From Rhodospirillaceae bacterium (GTDB lineage: Bacteria > Pseudomonadota > Alphaproteobacteria > UBA8366 > GCA-2717185), in assembly GCA_002717185.1 (NCBI GenBank), contig PBDC01000020.1, forward strand, positions 16,101 through 36,066: 19,966 nt of DNA, given 5' to 3'. Position numbers and translations under genes: made by a program. The stretch's first letter is position 1; each line of letters opens with the position of its first letter. Below, piece by piece: positions 13,785 to 19,966 of the stretch. Below the pieces are notes generated by a model. The model was not told the DNA's origin. It saw only the letters and a list, made by a program, of their open reading frames with translations, and ran no database searches.

Positions 13785-15518
13785 CTAAACCACCGGAACG
13801 CGTCCCGCTGAAATTGCGGCGGGAGACATGATTTCGATGTCTAGTTCAACTTGCCAGCGGTCGGTCCACCGGATGCGGGGTGGGGTGTTGGTCTCTGTCG
13901 CACCTTCTAGAACAAAGCCTTCATAACCGTTCGTCATCACGTCGTTGCATTTGGTGACGTAAACTGGGAAGCCACCGATGTAGGGCATGAATACCCGCGG
14001 ACGACCGGGAATATTGGCGCCGACATACCAGGAGCTGCAGGTTGAGCGCAGTGAGATCTCCGAGACTGCGTTAACGTGATCGACCCAGTTATCCTCGTAA
14101 GACAATGTGGCCTCGATCGTCTCGGCACCGACATCGCGCATATGGCTAATGCAATCGACCATCCAGTCGACATGTTGCTCAATTGATGGGATCATATTAG
14201 CAAGCACGGAAGGGCTGCCGGGTCCCGTAATCATGAAGAAATTTGGGAAGCCGACGGTGGACATGCCGAGATAGGTGCGCGGTCCAGCTTCCCACTTTTT
14301 GGCCAAAGTTAATCCGTCGCGACCGGTGATCTTTATCTTGTCGAAGGAACCAGTCATCGCCGCAAAGCCGGTGGCGCAGACAACCGCGTCGAGCTCGTAT
14401 TCAGTTCCATCCGTGACGATACCGGTCTTGGTGAAGCGTTCTATCGGTTTTTTCGACACGTCGACTAACTTCACATGCGGCTCATTATAGACCTCGTAAT
14501 AATTGCTATCGACGCACAGTCGCTTGCAACCGAAGATGTTGTCTGGACATAGCAGATCAGCGACTGCGGGGTCATTTACTACGCTTCGAATTTTACGGCG
14601 CGCGAACTCAGCTACCGTGTCGTTCGCTTCCTTCTCGAACAACAGGTCGCCAAACGCACCTAGGAAAGGCAGGCCGCCGCGCGACCAGAATTCCTCATAC
14701 TGTTGCTCTCGCTCTTCCGGCGTCGCGTCGAGCGCTGGTTTGATGTTGAATGGAAAGTAGAAACCTGTCGGCCTTGCACGTGCCTTAGCTCGAAAGTCTG
14801 GATAGCTGGCCTTGATCTCGGCCTCATAATCCTTGTCCATTGGGCCGTTCCACGCCGGTACCGCGTAGTTAGGTGTGCGTTGGAAGACCGTGAGCGTCTT
14901 TGCTTGTTGCGCCATGATCGGGATTGATTGGATTGCCGACGATCCGGTGCCAATAATGCCGAGCCGCTGGCCGGAGAAGTCGACGCCGTCATGCGGCCAA
15001 TGGCCGGTGTGATAGATTGGACCTTTGAAGTTGCTCATTCCTTCGAACGGTGGGGTATTTGCAGCGGAAAGGCATCCTACCGCCATGATACAGTGTTGCG
15101 CGGTTACCCGGTCGGTCCGGTCAGTTTCGATGACCCAGCGATTGGCGGTTTCGTCGAAGGTTGCGGCAGTCACCTGCGTATCGAAGCAGATGTCGCGTCG
15201 TAGATCGTACTTTTCGGCGATGTGATTGGCGTAGGCGAGAATTTCCGGCTGAGGCGAATAACGCTCCGACCAGCTCCATTCCTGATCAAGATCCGCATCA
15301 AAGGAATAGGAGTACTGCATGCTCTCTACATCGCAGCGAGCGCCGGGATAACGGTTCCAATACCAAGTCCCACCGACATCGCCACCGGTCTCGTAGACCC
15401 TGACGGAAAGACCTAGCTTACGCAGGCAGTGCAGCATGTACATGCCCGCAAAGCCTGCGCCTACGACAACAGCGTCGAAGTCCGAATGCTCGACGGTCCG
15501 GTCTGCTTCCGAATTCAT
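13785..15518 (-). CDS. Flavin-containing Baeyer-Villiger monooxygenase (type I)
   Basis: A 577-residue FAD/NADPH monooxygenase that would insert oxygen next to a ketone to form an ester or lactone. The FAD Rossmann loop is GAGFAG (20-25). GGTWYWNRYPGARCDVES (49-66) includes the aspartate (D63) equivalent to the active-site Asp of cyclohexanone and phenylacetone monooxygenases. The BVMO fingerprint FxGxxxHxxxWP is exact as FKGPIYHTGHWP (164-175). GTGSSA (190-195) is the NADPH loop, and GCKRLCVDSNYYEVYN holds the conserved catalytic arginine. The length matches cyclohexanone-monooxygenase-like members. AAGGAG is about ten bases upstream of ATG 15518. It follows the hydratase gene by 49 bp on the same strand, forming an operon. 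Confidence 0.94.
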   Translation of the reverse strand: MNSEADRTVEHSDFDAVVVGAGFAGMYMLHCLRKLGLSVRVYETGGDVGGTWYWNRYPGARCDVESMQYSYSFDADLDQEWSWSERYSPQPEILAYANHIAEKYDLRRDICFDTQVTAATFDETANRWVIETDRTDRVTAQHCIMAVGCLSAANTPPFEGMSNFKGPIYHTGHWPHDGVDFSGQRLGIIGTGSSAIQSIPIMAQQAKTLTVFQRTPNYAVPAWNGPMDKDYEAEIKASYPDFRAKARARPTGFYFPFNIKPALDATPEEREQQYEEFWSRGGLPFLGAFGDLLFEKEANDTVAEFARRKIRSVVNDPAVADLLCPDNIFGCKRLCVDSNYYEVYNEPHVKLVDVSKKPIERFTKTGIVTDGTEYELDAVVCATGFAAMTGSFDKIKITGRDGLTLAKKWEAGPRTYLGMSTVGFPNFFMITGPGSPSVLANMIPSIEQHVDWMVDCISHMRDVGAETIEATLSYEDNWVDHVNAVSEISLRSTCSSWYVGANIPGRPRVFMPYIGGFPVYVTKCNDVMTNGYEGFVLEGATETNTPPRIRWTDRWQVELDIEIMSPAAISAGRVPVV

Positions 15519-15567
15519 CCTTGTCTTTCTCCTTGCCTTTGAGGCGATTTTTATCAGGCTGCGTCGG

Positions 15568-16356
15568 TCATTTCAAAATACAGTGCACCGACCCTAGTAT
15601 GCCGAAATCTGCGGTGACACTATCGCCAGGCCCAATCACCTGGGGCGGCGCGCAGGTCCCGGTTGTAACGACTTGATCGGCTTTTAAACCGGGACCGAAA
15701 CGGGACAATTCGTTGGCAATCCAGGTCAAAGCGACCCGCGGGTCGCCCAGTACATTTGATCCTAGTCCTTCGACGGTCTCGTGTTCGGAGACCTTGATCC
15801 TCACTACATGCTGCGAGAGATTTAAATCGCGCCAGAGCGCCGGCATCTCTGGGCCGAGGACGAAGTCGTGCGTGCAGGCATTGTCAGCGATGAGTTGGCC
15901 GGCGCCGGCGGCTTCAAAAGGCGCGAAACGGGAATCTGGGATCTCGATCGCAGGATGCAGTGCACCTACGGCGGCGAAGACCTCGTCGGTATTGTATTCT
16001 GCATCGCGCGGAGGCAAGTCGTTCTTCATACGAAAGGCGAACTCTGGTTCGGCCACAGCCATACGATTATGTCCAAAATAAAGGTCAGCACCGTCTTTAA
16101 AAACATGCTCTTGCAGAAGGCGGCCTGAGATCGGACCGTCGACGCCGATATGCCGTTGACCCGCAGTACTGGTAGCTGCGATTTTCCATCCGACAATTGG
16201 GAGACCGCTCAAACTCTCGTAGTGTTCTTGGATCGCATAGCCGTCGGCGCGGTCGGAGGGACGGATGGCCTCTGGCAGCGCGGTAATCACTGTGCCATCA
16301 CGCCAGCACATCCATAGACGTTCGGCGGCATCCTTCGCTTGGTTTTTTGTCAGCAT
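15568..16356 (-). CDS. 2-keto-4-pentenoate hydratase / fumarylacetoacetate hydrolase family protein
   Basis: A 262-residue member of the hydratase/decarboxylase (MhpD/DmpE/DmpH) group, which adds water to 2-hydroxypenta-2,4-dienoate-type acids from ring cleavage or decarboxylates 2-oxo-hex-3-enedioates. PIVGWKIAATS (53-63) holds the conserved lysine. The metal-binding acids are E103 and E105 in AEPEFAF and E138 in HPAIEIPDSRF; DNA (159-161) is also typical. The frame is open up to an ATG at 16434, but 16356 is preferred: the family N-terminus (LTKNQAKDAAERLW) starts there, and the upstream stretch contains the palindrome and promoter-like boxes at 16374-16422. The Shine-Dalgarno is weak (GAG about nine bases upstream). 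First gene of the operon with the BVMO. Confidence 0.88.
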   Translation of the reverse strand: MLTKNQAKDAAERLWMCWRDGTVITALPEAIRPSDRADGYAIQEHYESLSGLPIVGWKIAATSTAGQRHIGVDGPISGRLLQEHVFKDGADLYFGHNRMAVAEPEFAFRMKNDLPPRDAEYNTDEVFAAVGALHPAIEIPDSRFAPFEAAGAGQLIADNACTHDFVLGPEMPALWRDLNLSQHVVRIKVSEHETVEGLGSNVLGDPRVALTWIANELSRFGPGLKADQVVTTGTCAPPQVIGPGDSVTADFGILGSVHCILK

Positions 16357-16373
16357 CACGAGGAACTCAAATT

Positions 16374-16422
16374 TTGGAATGAATTTTGCTTGACCATATA
16401 AAATATGGTCGATTTTTGGCAA
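16374..16422. promoter_or_regulatory. Overlapping divergent promoters with a palindromic operator
   Basis: GACCATAT (16392-16399), AAA, ATATGGTC (16403-16410) is a perfect 8-bp inverted repeat. On the plus strand TTGGAA (16374-16379), 17 bp, TATAAA (16397-16402) is promoter-like. On the minus strand TTGCCA (16422-16417), 16 bp, TATATG (16400-16395) is promoter-like. Both -10 boxes lie inside the palindrome, so one bound protein would block both promoters. This links the hydratase-BVMO operon with the dehydrogenase-LLM-TauD operon. The regulator is not encoded in the window. Confidence 0.5.
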
Positions 16423-16486
16423 CTCTAGCCCCATCGGGGACAGCCTTGTATACCTCGGCGGTTAAACCGGATTAGGAGAGGAACGT

Positions 16487-17476
16487 ATGGCTGTTACGGT
16501 CGCGATGTACGACAAGTCCTACGACCATATTGGTGATCGCTTGAATGCCCTCGGCCTCGATATCGAAGTGCTGACTTTTGATAGAGACGGCGAGTTTCAT
16601 AAAGGCGGTAAGGCTGTGTCGCCGGCTGAAATTGATGTGGACTATCTGTGGCTCAGCACGCATCTCAACGCAGACAACGCACAGAGCATGGCCTTTGAGT
16701 TAGCCATGAGTTGCAAGTCGATCGGTGTAATGCAGACTTTTAATGCCGGTCTGGACAATCCCGTCTACAAAGAAATATCGGACAAAGGCGTTCGTATTTG
16801 CAATAGCAGTGCGCAGGCGGTTGCTATTTCCGAATACACCATGGCGCACGTTTTAAGCCTGCTGCATCCGATCGACGAACAGCGCGACCAGCAGGCGCGC
16901 AAGGAATGGAAGATGGCACCGTTCCGCGAGATCTGGCGTACCAACTGGCTGATCATCGGGTACGGCCCAATCGGACAGGAGCTGTCGAAACGGGCAAAGG
17001 CGTTCGACGCGACTATCACCGTCGTGCGCCGTTCACCAGCGACTTCGGAGGTCGTCGATCGGGCCGGTACAATGGCTGATCTTAGCGAATTCCTGCCAGA
17101 TGCCGACGTGATCGTGCTGGCCTGTCCATTGAACGACGAAACGCGCGGTTTCGGGGGCGAGGACTTCTTTGCGGCGGTTAAGCCGGGTGCCATCCTGGTC
17201 AATATCGCCCGCGGTAAGCTCATTGACGATGCGGCCATGATAGCCGCGCTCGATGACGGGCGGGTGGCGCATGCGGTCCTCGATGTCTTTCATACAGAAC
17301 CCTTGCCGGAGGCGGATCCGCTTTGGTCGCACCCGAATGTGCGGCTGACTCCGCACACTTCGTTTGCCGGCAGCGGCGGGCGCGCCCGATGGGACGAGCT
17401 GTTCCTCGATAACCTTTCGCGTTTCGTAAAGGGCGAGCCGATTTTGGCGGAAGTTGATCCAAAGGATATCGTCTAA
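16487..17476 (+). CDS. D-isomer-specific 2-hydroxyacid dehydrogenase
   Basis: A 329-residue NAD(P)-dependent dehydrogenase interconverting a 2-oxoacid and the D-2-hydroxyacid. The Rossmann loop is GYGPIGQ (158-164), and VVRRS (179-183) places arginines after the second strand, which favours NADP(H). The catalytic residues are R242 (NIARGKLID), E271 (HTEPLP) and H290 (TPHTS). The N-terminal substrate domain is diverged but of normal length, with TFNAGLDN (84-91) in place of the usual GxGxDN loop. AGGAGAGG lies close to ATG 16487. It is the first gene of a plus-strand operon with the LLM monooxygenase (33 bp gap) and TauD dioxygenase (8 bp gap), and shares a divergent promoter region with the hydratase. 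Confidence 0.93.
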   Translation: MAVTVAMYDKSYDHIGDRLNALGLDIEVLTFDRDGEFHKGGKAVSPAEIDVDYLWLSTHLNADNAQSMAFELAMSCKSIGVMQTFNAGLDNPVYKEISDKGVRICNSSAQAVAISEYTMAHVLSLLHPIDEQRDQQARKEWKMAPFREIWRTNWLIIGYGPIGQELSKRAKAFDATITVVRRSPATSEVVDRAGTMADLSEFLPDADVIVLACPLNDETRGFGGEDFFAAVKPGAILVNIARGKLIDDAAMIAALDDGRVAHAVLDVFHTEPLPEADPLWSHPNVRLTPHTSFAGSGGRARWDELFLDNLSRFVKGEPILAEVDPKDIV

Positions 17477-17509
17477 CTAGAGTTTTTTATCAGCTGAAGG
17501 AAGCACGCC

Positions 17510-18586
17510 ATGCAGCTTGGCCTGTTCATGATGCCGTTGCACCCGTCTTACCGGCCGGTCGCGGATTGCTACGACCGGGATATCGACCAACTGGTGGTCG
17601 CGGATAAGGTGGGCTTCGCCGAGGCTTGGCTTGGGGAGCATTTTACGGAAAAGTGGGAGAACGCGCCGGCCCCCGATCTGCTGCTTGCTAAGGCGCTGGC
17701 GCTTACGGAAAACATTAAGCTCGGTACCGGGGTGACACTTCTGGGTATGCACGAGCCTGTCTATCTGGCGCACCGCCTTGCGATGCTAGACCATATGGCG
17801 CGCGGCCGGTTCCAATGGGGTATTGGCCTCGGTGGTATCCCGACCGATATGAAGCTGATGGGGCTTGATCCGTCGGAGGCCCGAAGCCGGGCGGCTGAGG
17901 CGCTCGACCTCATTCTAGATCTGTGGCAGCACGAGGATGGCGAGTTCAGTCACCAGGGCCAGCATTTCAAAGTTGAGGCGCCAGACCTCGATCCCGAGAC
18001 AGAACGCGGCCTGCATATGAAACCATACCAGTTGCCGCATCCGCCCATTGCGCTGGCGGCCAGCACCTCGCGGTCGGGTTCGCTCAAAGTCGCCGGTGCG
18101 CGTGGCTGGGACCCGATGTCGAGTTCGGTCCTGTCGCCCGCGCATTTGCTCGGCCATTGGGACACCTTCGCGGCGGCGGCCGAAGAGGCTGGTCAGCCCG
18201 TTTCGCGCAGCCAGTGGAAAATCGCCCGCGACATCTTCGTCGGTCCGACGCCGGAGATTGCTCGGGAACGTGCACGTGCCACCTTGGGCCGCAACTATGA
18301 GGAACATCAGCTCGCAAGCCGACGTGGTACACCGCAGATGGGTATGATGAAGATCGATCCAGAGATGCCGGACGAAGCGATCGACACCGACTATTTGATG
18401 GAGAATGTGTGGATCGTTGGTGATCCGCAGGAGGTTGCCGATCAGGTCCGCGCGCTTTACGAGCATGTCGGCGGCTTCGGGACACTTCTCGCCATCACCG
18501 CGGATTCCGACGATGCGTCCTGGGATCATGAGAGCCTGTCGCTGTTGGCTGAAGAAGTCGGGCCGCGCATCGGGGACTTGAACTGA
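17510..18586 (+). CDS. LLM class flavin-dependent monooxygenase (limonene/alkanal monooxygenase-like)
   Basis: A 358-residue bacterial luciferase-like monooxygenase, distinct from the other three LLM proteins. It begins with the barrel strand MQLGLFMMPLHP. AWLGEHFTEKWEN (39-51) is typical of the FMN-using luciferase and limonene 1,2-monooxygenase branch, followed by IKLGTGVTLLGMHEPVYLAHR (the barrel strand and flavin loop at 69-89) and FQWGIGLGGIPTD (101-113). PPIALAASTSRS is the late phosphate-binding strand. It would need reduced FMN from a partner reductase; none is adjacent, and the nitroreductase at 9106-9747 is the only candidate in the window. AAGGAAGCACGCC precedes ATG 17510. It lies between the dehydrogenase and a TauD dioxygenase in one operon. 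Confidence 0.9.
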   Translation: MQLGLFMMPLHPSYRPVADCYDRDIDQLVVADKVGFAEAWLGEHFTEKWENAPAPDLLLAKALALTENIKLGTGVTLLGMHEPVYLAHRLAMLDHMARGRFQWGIGLGGIPTDMKLMGLDPSEARSRAAEALDLILDLWQHEDGEFSHQGQHFKVEAPDLDPETERGLHMKPYQLPHPPIALAASTSRSGSLKVAGARGWDPMSSSVLSPAHLLGHWDTFAAAAEEAGQPVSRSQWKIARDIFVGPTPEIARERARATLGRNYEEHQLASRRGTPQMGMMKIDPEMPDEAIDTDYLMENVWIVGDPQEVADQVRALYEHVGGFGTLLAITADSDDASWDHESLSLLAEEVGPRIGDLN

Positions 18587-18594
18587 GGCGGGTG

Positions 18595-19410
18595 ATGGCT
18601 GGATCGGTCGAGACCGGTATAGAAGTCAGGCCGCTGACGGGATCAATCGGCGCGTCGATCCGCGGCGCGCAGCTCGGCGAATTAAGCGATGCGCAATTCG
18701 CAGTGATCCATCGCGCCTTTCTCGACCGCTGTATGCTCACCTTTCCGGATCAGCATCTGGACGGCGCTGACCTGACCGCCTTCGCACAACGGTGGGGCGA
18801 GATCGTGCAGACGCCGATGCTCACTTATCTCGATGGTTACCCAGGCATCCTTCGAGTGTTCAACCGGGGCAAGGAGGCGTCTCCGACTGAATATTGGCAT
18901 CCGGACTCCGCCTATCTGGAGCGCCCGCCGGCGATTTCAATCTTGGCGGCGCAGGAACTGCCGGAGGTGGGTGGTGATACAATGTTCTGTAACCAGTACA
19001 TCGCTTATGAATCTTTGTCGGAAGGCATGCAGACCTACCTATCGGGGCTACGGGCGAAGTTCAGCGGTGCGAAGATGGCGAGGCGGACCGGCCACCAGGG
19101 TGAGATTCCGTTCACCTATCACCCGATCGTTCGGACCCATCCGGAAACGGGGCACAAAGCCTTGTTTATCAGCAACGCGGAAATGGTGCCGCATTTCGAA
19201 GGAATGACGGAAGCGGAAAGCCGCCCACTACTCGATTTTCTCTACGTGAACAGCCCGAAGCCGGATCGCTCCTACCGGCATATCTGGCAGCCGGGCGACG
19301 TGGTCATGTGGGACAATCGCTGCACGATGCACTACGCCGTGCACGATTATGGCGACGAATCCGAACGGGTGATGTACCGGGTGACGATCGCGGGCGACCG
19401 TCCGGCCTAA
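18595..19410 (+). CDS. TauD/TfdA family Fe(II)/2-oxoglutarate dioxygenase (copy 3)
   Basis: A 271-residue dioxygenase with a complete active site: H102-x-D104 in YWHPDSAY, T129 in GGDTMF, H246 in CTMHYAVHD, and R258 and R262 in ERVMYRVTI. A GTG one codon upstream (18592) is an alternative start; ATG 18595 is taken because it has better spacing to the GAGGCGGG just before it. It is 8 bp after the LLM monooxygenase stop, so the two oxygenases are made from one message with the 2-hydroxyacid dehydrogenase. The TAA is directly followed by the stop of the convergent phosphoesterase, with no intergenic bases. The substrate is unknown; an aryloxy or alkyl ether acid would fit the family. Confidence 0.93.
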   Translation: MAGSVETGIEVRPLTGSIGASIRGAQLGELSDAQFAVIHRAFLDRCMLTFPDQHLDGADLTAFAQRWGEIVQTPMLTYLDGYPGILRVFNRGKEASPTEYWHPDSAYLERPPAISILAAQELPEVGGDTMFCNQYIAYESLSEGMQTYLSGLRAKFSGAKMARRTGHQGEIPFTYHPIVRTHPETGHKALFISNAEMVPHFEGMTEAESRPLLDFLYVNSPKPDRSYRHIWQPGDVVMWDNRCTMHYAVHDYGDESERVMYRVTIAGDRPA

Positions 19411-19966
19411 TCAGTGTCCTATGACGTTTTCGCCGTTGCGCAGGAGTGTGATCGGTGGTTCCCAGTCGCCGACGGGTTGGACATGGGTTACCAGCCCAGC
19501 TTGGTCGGGTGCCGCGTCCGGCAGCCAGATATGGACGGCGAAGGCAGGCGGCTCGTGCACGATGTTTAGCTCCCGCTCTGGTCCCATATCCAAGCCGAAT
19601 GGGTAACAGGTCGTCGGTCCCGCAAATCCGATGGTACCGCCGAACGATGCGGTGATGGGCCGATGGACATGACCGGCCAGAACACGGATCACGTGATCGT
19701 GGCGTTTGATAACCGACGCCAGTTCGGTGCCACCACGCTTCAGGCCTTTCGTGGAGCTGCCCGTCATGCCGCCGTAGAAGGGCGGGTGGTGCAGGGCGAC
19801 GATAGTCGGGTGATCGGGTGCCTGCGCGAGCGTCGTATCCAGCCAGGCGCAGCGGTCGTCGCACATCTCGCCAGCCGGTTCGCCGGCGATGACGGAGTCG
19901 CAGCAGACGATGCGTACCGGGAAACCGTCGATGACGTACTGCAGAAATGAATCTCGCGTGGGTAGG
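19411..19966 (-). CDS. Metallophosphoesterase (cAMP phosphodiesterase CpdA/Icc-like), 3' part only
   Basis: The minus-strand frame is open from the window edge to a TGA at 19411-19413, giving about 184 C-terminal residues; the N-terminus with the first metal motifs (DxH, GNHD) lies outside. An ATG at 19866 is internal, because the frame upstream encodes the family-typical FLQYVIDGFPVRIVCCDSV. The third and fourth motifs are present: ALHHPPFYGG and VLAGHVHRPI. These are the histidine metal ligands of class III cyclic nucleotide phosphodiesterases. The family hydrolyses 3',5'-cAMP or other phosphodiesters in the cytoplasm. It is convergent with the TauD gene and probably unrelated to its operon. 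Confidence 0.88.
   Translation of the reverse strand, partial: LPTRDSFLQYVIDGFPVRIVCCDSVIAGEPAGEMCDDRCAWLDTTLAQAPDHPTIVALHHPPFYGGMTGSSTKGLKRGGTELASVIKRHDHVIRVLAGHVHRPITASFGGTIGFAGPTTCYPFGLDMGPERELNIVHEPPAFAVHIWLPDAAPDQAGLVTHVQPVGDWEPPITLLRNGENVIGH

Noticed and set aside
16357..16434. Longer N-terminus for the hydratase from ATG 16434
   Set aside because: The added 26 residues do not look like the family start, and the DNA there holds a palindrome and promoter-like boxes on both strands.
17915..18529. 204-codon minus-strand open frame opposite the LLM monooxygenase at 17510
   Set aside because: Antisense shadow in GC-rich coding DNA; no recognisable domain.
4395..19410. Interpretation as a taurine/alkanesulfonate utilisation locus (TauD plus SsuD-like LLM)
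   Set aside because: No ABC transporter, no flavin reductase partner of the SsuE type and no Cbl/TauR-like regulator; the LLM proteins are not clearly SsuD-like.
19304..19864. 186-codon minus-strand frame over the metallophosphoesterase
   Set aside because: Arginine-rich out-of-frame reading; the adjacent frame contains the HHPPF and GHVH metal motifs and runs to the window edge.

Overview
This window reads as chromosomal, accessory catabolic DNA from a proteobacterium, most likely an alphaproteobacterium of a Rhodospirillales-like type. That call rests on the moderately high GC, the density of LLM flavin oxidoreductases, TauD/TfdA dioxygenases and amidohydrolases, and the linked kdgK-eda pair. 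It is an inference; no rRNA or phylogenetic marker gene is present. I see no tRNA, rRNA, insertion sequence, CRISPR array, transporter or transcription-factor gene anywhere in the 20 kb.

Layout. (1) 1-2385, plus strand: the 3' end of an amidohydrolase, a translationally coupled 104-residue unknown, and a thiolase-like protein with a C-terminal extension whose usual thiolase catalytic positions are replaced. (2) 2438-5890: LLM oxidoreductase (-) and bicupin (+) are divergent, then a TauD-type dioxygenase (-) and a zeta-class GST/maleylacetoacetate isomerase (+) are divergent across only 38 bp. (3) 5891-6215: no convincing gene. (4) 6216-7965: an SDR dehydrogenase (-) diverges from an isocitrate-lyase/PEP-mutase-family lyase with a KRCGH loop (+). 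(5) 7966-8184: a possible decayed coding fragment. (6) 8185-9747, minus strand: nitroreductase then a second TauD dioxygenase. (7) 9880-11402, plus: KDG kinase and KDPG aldolase, translationally coupled. (8) 11399-13396: two further LLM enzymes, divergent around an inverted repeat. (9) 13397-13784: no convincing gene. (10) 13785-16356, minus: 2-keto-4-pentenoate hydratase-type enzyme then a Baeyer-Villiger monooxygenase. (11) 16487-19410, plus: D-2-hydroxyacid dehydrogenase, a fourth LLM monooxygenase and a third TauD dioxygenase. (12) 19411-19966, minus: the 3' part of a metallophosphoesterase resembling cAMP phosphodiesterases.

How the genes may work together. The region is dominated by oxidative enzymes (four LLM flavoenzymes, three Fe(II)/2-oxoglutarate dioxygenases, a BVMO, a nitroreductase), with C-C and C-X processing enzymes (hydratase, ICL-family lyase, zeta GST, thiolase-like protein, KDPG aldolase) that would lead to pyruvate-like products. 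It looks like a patchwork of short, mostly divergent catabolic operons for unusual organic acids, ethers, ketones or aryl compounds rather than one recognisable pathway. The best-supported regulatory signal is at 16374-16422, where two facing promoter-like sequences overlap a perfect 8-bp palindrome between the hydratase-BVMO operon and the dehydrogenase-LLM-TauD operon. This suggests that those five genes form one co-controlled unit.
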